NCBI GenBank assembly: GCA_016789905.1 | Contig: JAEUQC010000054.1 | Span: 1 to 42,545, forward strand | Length of the DNA: 42,545 bases | Direction of reading: 5' to 3' | From: Bryobacterales bacterium | GTDB taxonomy: Bacteria > Acidobacteriota > Terriglobia > Bryobacterales > Bryobacteraceae | Shown: piece after piece, positions 26,714 to 36,479 of the stretch | Layout: every line of letters starts with the position of its first letter | Numbering within the stretch: the first letter of the stretch is position 1 | Translations under genes and position numbers: made by a program | Notes under the pieces: model-generated | What the model saw: only the letters and a program-made list of their open reading frames with translations | The model's database searches: none | Told to the model about the DNA's origin: nothing

Positions 26714-29092
26714 GTGAAACACGCTTGGCTTCTCTTCGTCCTCGGTTCGCTCCTTCCCGCTCAGCCGAAGACCGTCACTGTCCGCGTCAACGCCGACGGA
26801 ACGTTCTTGCCGCAGGTGGCCTATGTGAAAACCGGTGACACCGTCCGTTGGGAAGGCCTCGCCCGTACGGATTCCATTGTGCAAGTGAACGGCGCCGCCG
26901 GCTATCCCGCCATGTGTGACGCCCGCCTGCCCCTCGACGCAGCCGGCCTCACCGGGCCCGCCGTCTTCGCCCCGTCCGGTGTCTACACCCTCAGTCCGCT
27001 CGACGCCGGCTTCACCGAAACCTCCGGTGCCTGCCCCCAAGGCACCCGCCAGATCTTCGCCGGCGACAACGGCAAACGCCTCTGTGCCGGTGGCGGCGCC
27101 TATGAAGCCACGCTCGAGTCCACCTGGAAAAGCCCTAACGCCACCGGCGTGTTCATCCGCCTGCTCTGGAAAGATGTCAACCCAGCCGCGGGCTCGTTTG
27201 ACTTCTCCGTCCTGAAACGCGAAATGGATCAAGCCATCCGCAATGGAAAGGTCTTCAGCCTTGGAATCAAAGCCGGTGACGACGGCACGCCGGACTGGAT
27301 TTTCGCCTCCGTGCCGCGACTGAAGTTCGAAGACGCCGGCGGCGCCACGGCCAGTTGCGGCAACAAAATGGACCTCGGCAACCCCACCCGCGCCGCTTAC
27401 AAAACGCTCTACTTCAACATGCTCACTGAAGTCGCGAACTACGTGAAGTCCCGTGCCGATTGGTATCGCGCTCTCGCCTATATCAAGATCTCCGGCGCCA
27501 ATCTCATCTCCCATGAAAACCGCCTGCCCAATGAATGCAACCCCGGCTGCGTTTGCGCGCCGAAAGTCTGGGCAGAGGACGGGTACAGGCCCTCGGCGTT
27601 GTATACCTTCTACGACGAACAAATGGCGCTTATGAAAACGCTCTTCCCGGGCAAAGCCATGGCCTACGCGCTCATCCACGACGGGTTCCCGAAAGTCAAC
27701 GAATCGGGTGGCTACGAGTTGTCTAACGGCGCCTCCTCCAACGCCGCCGCGCTGCCCGATGGCACGGAGCAGACCATTGAGATCATGAACCGCGGCCAAG
27801 CCAGGATCGGCTTGCCCTTCGTCGTCCAGCACAACGGCGTACAGGCCAAGCCCAATGGCTGTAACTTCGACGGCGTCCATCCCAAGCCCAATCGCGGCTA
27901 TCTGGCCTACTGGGAAGTGGGCAGCGGTTGCCCCAACCGCTGGGCGGTAAAGGAAGGCGCCGAGGGCCAGTTGACCGGCTACCAGACCGTCAACAAAGAA
28001 AAGGTCGCCACCCGCGAGGAACTCGATCTTGCCTTTCAAAACGTCTGGGACAACTCCGACGGCATGTTCTTCGAACTCTACGAAGACATGTTCTGGCTCG
28101 CCGAAAACACCGCCCGCGGCGTCCTGCCCAGGAGCGGAAAAACCGCCGGCCAATGGGCTGATGAACTGCACAAACGGCGCAACGATCCGGTTTTTCCCAA
28201 CCACATCGCAGCCAAAAACCCGTTCCCGTCCACCCATTCCGCCGTCATCACAAAAGCGGCCCAAACTCTCACCTATATCCACGGCGCCAAGTGCGGCGCC
28301 GGCCGCCAGGAATGGGGACAGGTTGTCATCGACGCGCAACCGCCCGCCATCTCCTCCGGCGGCGTCATCAGCGCCGCCGGCTTCGGCGCCTTCCCCAGTG
28401 TGGCGCCGGGCTCCTGGATTGAAATCTATGGCACGGCTCTCGCGACAACCTCGCGCGGCTGGGCCGGTGCCGATTTCAACGGCGTCAATGCGCCCGTCGC
28501 CCTTGACGGCGTCAGCGTCCGTATCGGCGGCCAGGCCGCGTTTGTTGCCTACGTCAGCGCCGGGCAGATCAACGCGCAGGTGCCATCGAACGTATCGCCC
28601 GGCCTGCAACCATTGACTGTCACCACTGGCGCCGGCACAAGCGCTGCGCTCAACATCCAGGTCAACGCCACCCAGCCGGGCTTCAACGCGCCCGCCGTCT
28701 TCAAAATCGGCAGCCGTCAATACGCCGCCGCCCTCTTCCCGGATAATGCAACCTTCGCCATCCCCGCCGGCGCGATTCCCGGCGTGCCCTCGCGCCCCGC
28801 CCGCCCCGGCGAAACGATAACTCTCTATGGCGTCGGGTTCGGCGCCGTCACACCGGCCATCCAGGCCGGCCAGATCGCGGGCGGCGCCAACTCTCTCGCC
28901 GCGCCGCTCGCCGTCTTCATCGGTGGCGTCCGCGCCACCGTCGCCTACGCCGGGTTGGCCCCCGGCGCGGTCGGCCTTTATCAAGCCAACATCGTCATTC
29001 CGACCGTCACCGCGGGGGACGCCGTGCCCTTGACCTTCACCCTCGGCGGAACCGCCGGCGCGCAGAGCCTCTTCCTCGCGGTCGGTAACTAA
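26714..29092 (+). CDS. Exported GH-like protein with cupredoxin-like N-terminus and TIGR03437-type C-terminus
   Basis: 792 residues with signal MKHAWLLFVLGSLLPAQ. Residues about 18-60 look cupredoxin-like (VTVRVNADGTFLPQVAYVKTGDTVRW). Residues about 100-520 resemble a glycoside-hydrolase-type TIM barrel (GVFIRLLWKDVNPAAGSFDF is typical of such barrels; also ALAYIKISGANLI, YTFYDEQMALMKTLFPGK and GMFFELYEDMFW). Residues about 555-792 carry the repeated Ig/TIG-like module seen at the C-terminus of many Solibacter proteins (APGSWIEIYGTALA, AYVSAGQINAQVPS, PGETITLYGVGFG, GLYQANIVIP). The GH family is not decided from the sequence. It is divergent from the upstream TonB receptor gene. Confidence 0.85.
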   Translation: MKHAWLLFVLGSLLPAQPKTVTVRVNADGTFLPQVAYVKTGDTVRWEGLARTDSIVQVNGAAGYPAMCDARLPLDAAGLTGPAVFAPSGVYTLSPLDAGFTETSGACPQGTRQIFAGDNGKRLCAGGGAYEATLESTWKSPNATGVFIRLLWKDVNPAAGSFDFSVLKREMDQAIRNGKVFSLGIKAGDDGTPDWIFASVPRLKFEDAGGATASCGNKMDLGNPTRAAYKTLYFNMLTEVANYVKSRADWYRALAYIKISGANLISHENRLPNECNPGCVCAPKVWAEDGYRPSALYTFYDEQMALMKTLFPGKAMAYALIHDGFPKVNESGGYELSNGASSNAAALPDGTEQTIEIMNRGQARIGLPFVVQHNGVQAKPNGCNFDGVHPKPNRGYLAYWEVGSGCPNRWAVKEGAEGQLTGYQTVNKEKVATREELDLAFQNVWDNSDGMFFELYEDMFWLAENTARGVLPRSGKTAGQWADELHKRRNDPVFPNHIAAKNPFPSTHSAVITKAAQTLTYIHGAKCGAGRQEWGQVVIDAQPPAISSGGVISAAGFGAFPSVAPGSWIEIYGTALATTSRGWAGADFNGVNAPVALDGVSVRIGGQAAFVAYVSAGQINAQVPSNVSPGLQPLTVTTGAGTSAALNIQVNATQPGFNAPAVFKIGSRQYAAALFPDNATFAIPAGAIPGVPSRPARPGETITLYGVGFGAVTPAIQAGQIAGGANSLAAPLAVFIGGVRATVAYAGLAPGAVGLYQANIVIPTVTAGDAVPLTFTLGGTAGAQSLFLAVGN

Positions 29093-29173
29093 CCACAGCC
29101 CGGCTAACCGCTTTGTTAACGGAAATCTCGCCCTCATGGGATTGCGTACGGCGTTTCCGGAGTATAAAATCCC

Positions 29174-32100
29174 GTGATGCGACTTCTGGTACTCGGTTGT
29201 ATCCTGCTGCTCGTCTGCCTCGGCGCCCCCGCGCAAACCTTCTACGGATCAATTGTCGGAACCGTCAACGATTCCTCCGGCGCCGCCGTCGCCCAGGCCT
29301 CCGTCACTCTCCTCAACGCCGGCACTGGCGACCGCCGCACCGGACAAACGGACGGCGATGGCAACTACCAATTCGTTAATCTCCCGCCTGGGCAGTATCG
29401 CGTCGAGGTGGAACGTCAGGGCTTTCGCCGCCTCGTCCGCGAAAACATAACCGTTGAAGTGCAAAGCGCTGTCCGTATCGACGCCGCGCTCCAGGTTGGC
29501 GACGTGAACCAGGTCATCGAAGTCACCGAACAGACGCCCCTGCTGCAAACCGAAAATGCCTCGCTCGGGCAAGTCGTCGAAGCGCGCAAAGTGCTCGAAA
29601 TGCCGCTCAATGGCCGCAACGTCTTCAGCCTCGTCGCCCTCGTTCCGGGCGTTGTCCCCGGCGGCCAGTCCAGCCAGACCCCCACCGGAACCAACCCCTT
29701 CGCCTGGGCCAATTTTCAAATCGGCGGCGGCCAGGCCAACCAAAGCGCTTCCTATATCGATGGCGCTCCGAACAACTCCAGCTACGTCAACCACACCATG
29801 CTCGTCCCCACGCAGGACGCCGTTCAGGAGTTTCGTGTCCAAACCAACAATCTCGGGCCCGAGTTCGGCCGCCTCGCCGGCGGCGTCATCAACCTTTCCA
29901 CTAAGTCCGGAACCAACAGCTTCCACGGCAGCGCCTACGAGTACCTCCGCAATCGCTCCCTCAACGCCAACACCTTCTTCAACAACCGCGCCGGAGTAAA
30001 GCGCCCCGCCTTCTCGCAAAACCAGTTCGGCGCCAATCTCGGCGGCCCCATTCGCAAGGACAAAACGTTCTTCTTCGGTTCCTACGAAGGCTTCCGTCTC
30101 CGCCAGGGCCAGTCCTATGTGTTCTCCGTCCCAACCGATCCAATGCGCGGCGGCAACTTCGCCGATTTCCGCAACGCCTCCGGCGCCATGATCCCCATCT
30201 ACGATCCCCTCTCCACCTGCGGCCGCCTCGGCAACGCGGCCTGCGCCACCAACGCCGCCGGCGCCGAAGTCATCGCGCGCACGCCCTTTCCCGGCAACAC
30301 CATTCCCACGAACCGCATTGACCGCGCCGCCCGCGTCCTCACCGAACTCTGGGGCCGCCAGAACTCCCCCGGCCTGCCCTTCACCGCCGTCAATAACTTC
30401 ACTGCCAACGCCAGCGTCGGCGGCGATCAGAACCAGTACAACTCCCGCGTCGATCACACCGTCTCCGACAAGCAGCGCGTCTTCGTCCGCTATACCTACT
30501 GGAGCAATCTGAATCTGCCAATTGACCCCTACAACACCAAAACCTGTGTCGACCGCTGCACCGAATCCATGAATACCAACCAGGCGGTCATCGGCGACAC
30601 CTATACCATCACGCCGACCATGTTCCTTGATCTCCGCTTGAGCTTCAGCCGCTTCAGCTACGACCGCACAGCACTCACCGCCGGCTACGACCTCACGCAA
30701 CTCGGCTGGCCCGCCGCCTTGAACACCGCTGTCGCTGTCCGCGTTCAGCCCATTCCCCTTGTCACCGGTTACAACGGCGTCTTCGGCACCAACGGCACCG
30801 GCAGCACCATCGTCGCCCGCAACGATGTCTACTCGCTCAGCCCCAATCTCACGAAAATCTGGGGAAAACACACCTGGAAGTTCGGCGGCGAATGGCGCCG
30901 CAACACCCACAACTACTACCAGCAGAACAACCCCTCGGGTTCGTTTAATTTCGACGCGCTGATGACCTCCGTCAATCCCCTCGCCGCCGCGGGCACCGGC
31001 AACGGCTTCGCCTCCTTCCTCCTCGGCATGGGCTCCGGCGGCGGCGTCACCCACAATAACTTCGTCGCCGGGCAAATGATCTACCGCGCCTTCTATGCCG
31101 GCGACCAGATGCAGGTCAACTCTAAACTCACCCTCAATTTCGGCGTCCGCCTGGAACAGATGGGGCCATGGTCGGAACGCTTCGACCGGCTCGTCGTCCT
31201 GCTTCCAAACGCCGAAAACGAACTGAACGGCCGCGGCGGCTTGAACTTCAAGGGCCGCTTCGGTCTCGTCAACTCCCCCGATAGCCCAAGCCGCAACAAC
31301 AACGAACTCCGCAACGTCGTCTCCCCGCGCTTCGGCCTTGCCTACCGGCTGAACCAGAAAACCGTCATTCGCTCGGGCTACGGCGTCTTCTTCCTGCCCA
31401 ACGATGTCGCCTTCAACACCGCCCCCAACATCGACATCGCCAACGCCTACACCACTCCCTTCCTCGGCACCACCGATGGCAGCCTCACCCCGGCGGACCG
31501 CCTTTCCAATCCGTTCCCCAACGGCATTGTCTCCGCCCCCGGCCGCGGCGCCAACATCCAGCGCCTCTTCTACGGCCAGGGCGTCAGCGCCCCTCTCTAC
31601 AAGGATCCCCGCGCCAATACCCAGCAGTGGAACTTCGATATCCAGCGCGAAATCCTCGGCGGCATGGCCATCGATATCGCCTACGCAGGTTCCAAGGGCA
31701 CCCATTTGCCCGGCCCGAATCAAGTGCTGAACCAACTGCCCGAATCGTTCCTCTCGCAAGGCGCGTCCCTCCTGCAGCAGGTGCCCAACCCGTTCTTCGG
31801 AGAAGTGCAGCTCGGCGCGCTCGCGCAGCGCAACGTCGCCCGCGCCCAGTTGCTCCGCCCCTATCCGCAGTACACCGGCTACAATCTCGTCGCGCCCATG
31901 AACCGCAACTCGGTCTATCATTCCGCCCAAATCAAAGTGGAAAAGCGCTTCGCCCAGGGCGCCTCCGTCCTCGGCAGCTACACCTTTGCCAAACTCATCA
32001 GCGATACCGACACGCTCACCGCCTGGCTCGAACCCGGCGGCGGCCTCGGCGTTCAGAACTGGTACAACCTCCGCGCCGAACGCTCCGTGGCGCTTTACGA

Positions 32101-32656
32101 CGTGCCCCACCGCGCTGTCATCAGCTTCATCTATGATCTGCCTTTCGGCAAGGGCAAGCCCTTCCTCGCCAATGCCAATGGCGCCGTGCAGCGCTTGGCT
32201 GGCGGCTGGGGCGTCAACGGTATCACCACTTTCCAAAGCGGCAACCCGCTCAATCTCACCATGGCCGTCAACACCACCAACTCCCAGGGCGGCGGCCAGC
32301 GTCCGAATTCAACCGGCGTCAGCGCCAGCCTCGACGGCGCGGCGCAGGGCCGCCTAAATAAGTGGTTCGATACCTCCGCCTTCACCGCCACCCCGACCTT
32401 CCAGTTCGGCAATGTCGCCCGCACCTTAACCGACGTGCGCTCCCACGGCATCGCCAACTACAACTTCACCATCTTCAAAAACACGGAGATCAACGAAAGG
32501 TTCGGCCTCCAGTTCCGCACGGAGATTTTCAATCTCTTCAATCGTGTCCAATTCGGCTACCCCGGCACCGCCATGGGCAACCCGCAATTCGGCGTGATCA
32601 GCGGGCAGTATAATGATCCGCGGTTGATCCAATTTGCGCTCAAACTGGTGTTTTAG
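29174..32656 (+). CDS. TonB-dependent outer-membrane receptor with carboxypeptidase-regulatory-like domain
   Basis: 1160 residues; GTG at 29174 or ATG at 29177. The signal is LLVLGCILLLVCLGAPAQ. Residues about 22-115 are a carboxypeptidase-regulatory-like domain (GSIVGTVNDSSGAAVAQASV, GNYQFVNLPPGQYRVEV). A plug region follows (LEMPLNGRNVFSLVALVPGV, EFRVQTNNLGPEFGRLAGG, STKSGTNSFHGSAYEYLRNR), then the barrel, ending FALKLVF with the expected C-terminal Phe. A TATAAA element lies at 29163-29168, only about 9 bases before the start codon. It is followed by the CRTAC1 gene, overlapping by 23 bases, and then a TPR gene. That order is known in this phylum and suggests one uptake unit. Confidence 0.94.
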   Translation: MMRLLVLGCILLLVCLGAPAQTFYGSIVGTVNDSSGAAVAQASVTLLNAGTGDRRTGQTDGDGNYQFVNLPPGQYRVEVERQGFRRLVRENITVEVQSAVRIDAALQVGDVNQVIEVTEQTPLLQTENASLGQVVEARKVLEMPLNGRNVFSLVALVPGVVPGGQSSQTPTGTNPFAWANFQIGGGQANQSASYIDGAPNNSSYVNHTMLVPTQDAVQEFRVQTNNLGPEFGRLAGGVINLSTKSGTNSFHGSAYEYLRNRSLNANTFFNNRAGVKRPAFSQNQFGANLGGPIRKDKTFFFGSYEGFRLRQGQSYVFSVPTDPMRGGNFADFRNASGAMIPIYDPLSTCGRLGNAACATNAAGAEVIARTPFPGNTIPTNRIDRAARVLTELWGRQNSPGLPFTAVNNFTANASVGGDQNQYNSRVDHTVSDKQRVFVRYTYWSNLNLPIDPYNTKTCVDRCTESMNTNQAVIGDTYTITPTMFLDLRLSFSRFSYDRTALTAGYDLTQLGWPAALNTAVAVRVQPIPLVTGYNGVFGTNGTGSTIVARNDVYSLSPNLTKIWGKHTWKFGGEWRRNTHNYYQQNNPSGSFNFDALMTSVNPLAAAGTGNGFASFLLGMGSGGGVTHNNFVAGQMIYRAFYAGDQMQVNSKLTLNFGVRLEQMGPWSERFDRLVVLLPNAENELNGRGGLNFKGRFGLVNSPDSPSRNNNELRNVVSPRFGLAYRLNQKTVIRSGYGVFFLPNDVAFNTAPNIDIANAYTTPFLGTTDGSLTPADRLSNPFPNGIVSAPGRGANIQRLFYGQGVSAPLYKDPRANTQQWNFDIQREILGGMAIDIAYAGSKGTHLPGPNQVLNQLPESFLSQGASLLQQVPNPFFGEVQLGALAQRNVARAQLLRPYPQYTGYNLVAPMNRNSVYHSAQIKVEKRFAQGASVLGSYTFAKLISDTDTLTAWLEPGGGLGVQNWYNLRAERSVALYDVPHRAVISFIYDLPFGKGKPFLANANGAVQRLAGGWGVNGITTFQSGNPLNLTMAVNTTNSQGGGQRPNSTGVSASLDGAAQGRLNKWFDTSAFTATPTFQFGNVARTLTDVRSHGIANYNFTIFKNTEINERFGLQFRTEIFNLFNRVQFGYPGTAMGNPQFGVISGQYNDPRLIQFALKLVF

Positions 32657-34229
32657 CTCGAAAACAAGCCTCGCCCTCTCGCTCGGCGCCGCGCTCCTGG
32701 CGGCGCCGGGCCTTGTCCTCTTTCGTCCCGTATCGCTGCCCTTCTCCCACCGCCATTCCCCCACCGCGCAAAAATACCTCGTCGAAACAATGGGCGGCGG
32801 CGTCGCTCTTCTCGATTACGACGGCGACGGCCGCCTCGACATCTTCATGGTCAACGGCGGCAAATTGAACGATCCCGCCGGCTTCGCCCGCACCGCCGCC
32901 GCCTACACCAATCGCCTCTATCGCCAACAGCCCAACGGCGCCTTCCTCGATGTCACCGCCCGCGCCGGCCTCTGGGGCGGGCCCGATATCTACGGCATGG
33001 GCGCCGCCTCCGGCGATATCGACAACGATGGCGACGCGGACCTCTTCGTCACCGGTTACCGCGGAACGGTGCTCTACCGCAACAACGGGAACGGCACCTT
33101 CTCGCCCTCCGGCGAAGCCCAGGTCCCCGGTTGGTCCGTCTCCGCCGCCTTCTTCGATTACGATAACGACGGCCTTCTGGACCTCTTCGTCGCCCGCTAC
33201 CTCGATTGGCGCCTGGACCGCAACATCCTTTGCGGAACGCCCTTTCACGCCTACTGCCGGCCCGACAAGTTCAACGGCGTGGCCAACGTACTCTTCCACA
33301 ATGAGGGCAACGGCCGGTTCCGCGATGTCAGCATTCCGTCCGGAATCGGCGCCGTCATCGGCAAGGGGATGGGCGTCGCCGCCGCCGATTATGACGCCGA
33401 TGGCTTCACCGATCTGTTCGTCGCCAACGATGGCATGGAACAACACCTGTTTCATAACGGGCGCAACGGCACCTTCACAGAGCGCGCCTTCCTCGCCGGC
33501 GTGGCTCTTTCCGACGACGCCCGCACCTACGCCGGCATGGGCGCCGCCTTCGGCGATTACGACAACGATGGCCGGCCCGATCTCGTCGTCACCAATCTCG
33601 CCCTCGAAAAATTCGCCCTCTATCGCAACGATGGCGATGGCCGATTTTCCTATACGAGTCTCACCACCGGCCTCGCCGGGCTCACCGCCCCGCACTCCGG
33701 CTGGGGCGTCGGCCTGCACGATTTTGATAACGATGGCAACAAAGACATCTTCGCCGCCCAAAGCCACGTTCTGGACAACGTAGAAAAAATCCATTCCGGT
33801 CTTCACTACCTGGAGCCTCCGGCCCTCTATCGTGGAACCGGCGCGAAGTTCGTCGCCGTGGATCTGAAATTGCCCGCCGCCGCCTGCCGTGGCGCCGCCT
33901 TCGGCGATATCGATAACGACGGCCGCATGGACGCCGTCGTCGCCGTCCTCGGCGGCAGCCCCATGGTGCTCCTCAACCAGGCGGGCCGGCCCGGCGTCAC
34001 CGTCCGCCTCGTCGGCCGTCGTGCCAATCGCGATGGCGCCGGCGCCCTCGTTCGCGCCGGAACCCAAACCGTCGTCGCCACCGGCGCCGGAAGCTATCTC
34101 GCCGCCGGCGATATCCGCGTCCACCTGGCCGGCCGGCCCGATACCGTGGAGATTACATGGCCCGGCGGCCACCGCCAAGTGCAGAAATTGCCGCCCGGTC
34201 CGTCCGTTACCGTGGAGGAGAACAACTGA
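32634..34229 (+). CDS. CRTAC1-type FG-GAP/ASPIC-UnbV protein
   Basis: 531 residues. The only suitable start is TTG at 32634, overlapping the receptor gene by 23 bases, so translation is probably coupled. The signal region is LALSLGAALLAAPGLVL. The body is a beta-propeller with calcium-loop repeats of the type DYDGDGRLDIF, DIDNDGDADLF, DYDNDGLLDLF, DYDADGFTDLF, DYDNDGRPDLV, DFDNDGNKDIF and DIDNDGRMDAV, that is, seven FG-GAP blades. The C-terminus (VRLVGRRANRDGAGALVRAG, GSYLAAGDIRVHLA, VEITWPGGHRQ) is the ASPIC/UnbV domain. Members are exported and probably bind ligands at the surface; the partner receptor lies upstream. Role unproven. Confidence 0.92.
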   Translation: MRSNWCFSSKTSLALSLGAALLAAPGLVLFRPVSLPFSHRHSPTAQKYLVETMGGGVALLDYDGDGRLDIFMVNGGKLNDPAGFARTAAAYTNRLYRQQPNGAFLDVTARAGLWGGPDIYGMGAASGDIDNDGDADLFVTGYRGTVLYRNNGNGTFSPSGEAQVPGWSVSAAFFDYDNDGLLDLFVARYLDWRLDRNILCGTPFHAYCRPDKFNGVANVLFHNEGNGRFRDVSIPSGIGAVIGKGMGVAAADYDADGFTDLFVANDGMEQHLFHNGRNGTFTERAFLAGVALSDDARTYAGMGAAFGDYDNDGRPDLVVTNLALEKFALYRNDGDGRFSYTSLTTGLAGLTAPHSGWGVGLHDFDNDGNKDIFAAQSHVLDNVEKIHSGLHYLEPPALYRGTGAKFVAVDLKLPAAACRGAAFGDIDNDGRMDAVVAVLGGSPMVLLNQAGRPGVTVRLVGRRANRDGAGALVRAGTQTVVATGAGSYLAAGDIRVHLAGRPDTVEITWPGGHRQVQKLPPGPSVTVEENN

Positions 34230-35272
34230 TGTGGCCTCTGCTCTTTCTCGCCTTGGCCCAAGCGGTTACACCGGAGCTCCGTCAACACGTCGAAGCCGGC
34301 ATGCGCGCCCGCGCCGCTGGTGATCTCGCCGCCGCCGCGCGCGAGTTCCAGCGCGTCACCGAACTGGCCCCCGAACTCGCCGCCGCTCACGTGAACCTCG
34401 GCAGCGTCTACATCCAGATGCAGGACTACCCCCGCGCCACCGAACCCCTGCGACGCGCCCTGCGCTTGAATGCCAACCTCCCCGGCGCCCATCAAATGCT
34501 CGGTACCGCGCTGCTCTCGCAGGGCGCCGCCGCCGAAGCCATTCCGCATCTGGAAAAGGCGGAGGAACTCGACCTGCTGGGCATCGCGCTGCTCGAAGCG
34601 GGCCGCCCCAGAGACGCCGTGGACCGCCTGGAGGCCGCCCTCCAACGCCGCCCCGGCGACCCCGATCTGCTCTACTACTTAAGCCAGGCCCACGGCCAAC
34701 TCGCCAAGCAACTCTTCGATCAGTTGCGAGCGATTCCTGCCGCCGCCGCCCGCACGGAGCAAATGCTGGCCGCCGCCGCCGCCGCCGCCGGCCAGCGCGA
34801 TCAGGCCGAAAAGCACTTTCGCGCCGCCCTCGCCGCCCGCGCCGGTCTGCGCGGTGTCCACTTGGCCATCGGCGAACTCTTCCTCGCCAACGGGGACTAC
34901 GCGCGCGCCGAACCCGAGTTCCGCGCGGAGACGCAACTGGCGCCCCTGTCCGCCGTGGCCGCCTATCAGCTCGGCCTCTCGCTGTTGAATCTCGGCAAGG
35001 TCAAGGAGGCGCTGGCCGAACTCGACCGCGCCGAACGGCTCCAGCCAGGCATGCCGCAAACCCTATTGGCGCTCGGCAAAGCCCACGTTGCCCTCGGCAA
35101 CAACGCCGGCGCGGAGGCCGCCTTCCGCCAGCTTCTGCGCGTGGAACCCGATTCCACCTTAGCCGAAGCCGCCCATCTGCAGTTGGCGCAAATCTACCGC
35201 CGCCTCGGCCGCGTTGCCGAAGCGGATCAGGAAGCGAAGTCCCTGCAGAATTTACGCCAGCGCCGGCGGTAG
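34229..35272 (+). CDS. Exported tetratricopeptide repeat protein
   Basis: 347 residues, start chosen at the ATG 34229 that shares a base with the upstream stop (TGATG), with GGAGG about 11 bases upstream. A short signal-like N-terminus (MWPLLFLALAQAV) is followed by TPR helices: MRARAAGDLAAAAREFQRVTEL, AAHVNLGSVYIQMQDYPRAT, AVAAYQLGLSLLNLGKVKEAL and TLLALGKAHVALGNNAGAEA. TPR arrays mediate protein contacts; there are roughly eight here. It completes the receptor-CRTAC1-TPR unit. Its last 21 bases overlap the convergent CoA-transferase gene. Confidence 0.9.
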   Translation: MWPLLFLALAQAVTPELRQHVEAGMRARAAGDLAAAAREFQRVTELAPELAAAHVNLGSVYIQMQDYPRATEPLRRALRLNANLPGAHQMLGTALLSQGAAAEAIPHLEKAEELDLLGIALLEAGRPRDAVDRLEAALQRRPGDPDLLYYLSQAHGQLAKQLFDQLRAIPAAAARTEQMLAAAAAAAGQRDQAEKHFRAALAARAGLRGVHLAIGELFLANGDYARAEPEFRAETQLAPLSAVAAYQLGLSLLNLGKVKEALAELDRAERLQPGMPQTLLALGKAHVALGNNAGAEAAFRQLLRVEPDSTLAEAAHLQLAQIYRRLGRVAEADQEAKSLQNLRQRRR

Positions 35273-36454
35273 CGGCGCGTTGTAAATAACGCCGTTCGTT
35301 TCCAGCGCCTCCAGCGTCTCGCTGTCCATCGCCAGCAGCTCCGCCAGCGTCTGCTTCGTGTGCTCCCCCAGCAGCGGCGCGGCCGTCGCCGGCGCCTTCG
35401 CCGGTTTGATCGCCGGCCCTGTCACCTGGTGCGTTCCCGCCGTCGCGTGCCGCAGCGCCGGAAACATCCCGCGAAACCGGCTCTGCGGATGGTCGGCCAC
35501 CTCCTGAAAATTCAGCACCAGCGAACTCGGAACGCCGTCCCGTTGCAGCACCGCCAGCCAATCTTCCGCCGTCTGCCGCGCGAACGCGGCGTTCAGAATC
35601 TCGTCCAGCGCCGCGCGGTTCTCAATGCGCAGTGGGTTGGTGGCGAATCGCGGGTCGTCACCAATCCCCAGCGCCCGGCGGAACGCCGTCCACAGCTTAT
35701 CGCTGCCCGCGGCAATCGCAATCGGCCGGTCCGCCGTGTTGTATACGCCATAGGGCACCACCGTCGGGTAGCGCGTGCCCATTGTGCCCGGCACTTTGTA
35801 ATCGCCCAGAAAACTCGCGTAATTCGAACTCATCGCGGAAATCATGCTGTCGAACATGGAGATGTCCACGTACTGTCCCGCGCCCGTTTTGTGCCGCGCG
35901 TGAAGCGCGGTCAGTATGCCGATCACGGCGAACATGCCCGCCGTGATATCGCTCACGCCATACCCGCACCGCGTCACCTCCCCGGCCTCGGTCCCGGTGA
36001 TCGACAGCAATCCGCTCGCGGCCTGCACCACCAGGTCCATCGCCGCTTCGTCCCGCGACGGGCCGTCCTGCCCATAGCCGGAAATGGAGCAGTAAATCAG
36101 CGCCGGATTCACCGCCGCCAGCGCCGCGTAGCCCAGTCCCAGCCGGTCCATCGTCCCTGGCCGGAAGTTCTCCACCAGCACATCCATCTTCGCCGCCAAC
36201 TCCCGGCACAGCGCCACGCCCCGCTCCTGTTTCAGGTCTATCGAAATGCCGAACTTCCCCCGGTTCAGCCCCAGGAAGTAGCTCGCCTGGTCGCCCGCAA
36301 ACGGCGGCCCCCACGCCCGGCCCATGTCCCCCAGGTGCCTGGGCTCCAGCTTGTAAATCTCCGCGCCCGCGTCGGCAAGCAGCAGCGTGCAGTACGGCCC
36401 GGCAAGGGCGTGGGAAAAATCGAGCACTCGAATTCCGGCAAGCGACTGGGGCAA
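35252..36454 (-). CDS. CaiB/BaiF family (class III) CoA-transferase
   Basis: About 400 residues from the TTG at 36454; a longer frame reaches into rtcA and lacks family support. The family moves CoA between carboxylic acids through a glutamyl/aspartyl anhydride intermediate. Seen: LAGIRVLDFSHALAGPYCT, LGADxGAEIYKLEP-type segment (ADAGAEIYKLEP), LKQERGVALCRELAAKMDVL, ENFRPGTMDRLGLG, ISGYGQDGP, and the probable catalytic Asp in EAAMDLVVQAASGL. It starts 25 bases after rtcA on the same strand and is probably co-transcribed with the RNA-repair genes, although no functional link is known. Its end overlaps the TPR gene convergently. Confidence 0.92.
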   Translation of the reverse strand: MPQSLAGIRVLDFSHALAGPYCTLLLADAGAEIYKLEPRHLGDMGRAWGPPFAGDQASYFLGLNRGKFGISIDLKQERGVALCRELAAKMDVLVENFRPGTMDRLGLGYAALAAVNPALIYCSISGYGQDGPSRDEAAMDLVVQAASGLLSITGTEAGEVTRCGYGVSDITAGMFAVIGILTALHARHKTGAGQYVDISMFDSMISAMSSNYASFLGDYKVPGTMGTRYPTVVPYGVYNTADRPIAIAAGSDKLWTAFRRALGIGDDPRFATNPLRIENRAALDEILNAAFARQTAEDWLAVLQRDGVPSSLVLNFQEVADHPQSRFRGMFPALRHATAGTHQVTGPAIKPAKAPATAAPLLGEHTKQTLAELLAMDSETLEALETNGVIYNAPLPPALA

Positions 36455-36479
36455 GTGTTGAGTGTATAACGCCGCCCCT

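Noticed and set aside
26633..29236. Upstream extension of the TonB receptor frame to 2006 residues, and a 995-residue minus frame opposite the second receptor
   Set aside because: Both are antisense shadows of real plus-strand genes: translations are Gly/Ala/Val-rich without domains, and the sense frames have signal peptides and recognisable families.
32640..34178. 512-residue minus-strand frame opposite the CRTAC1 gene
   Set aside because: It is the mirror of repeated Asp/Gly-rich codons in GC-rich DNA; no domain, start signal or independent support.
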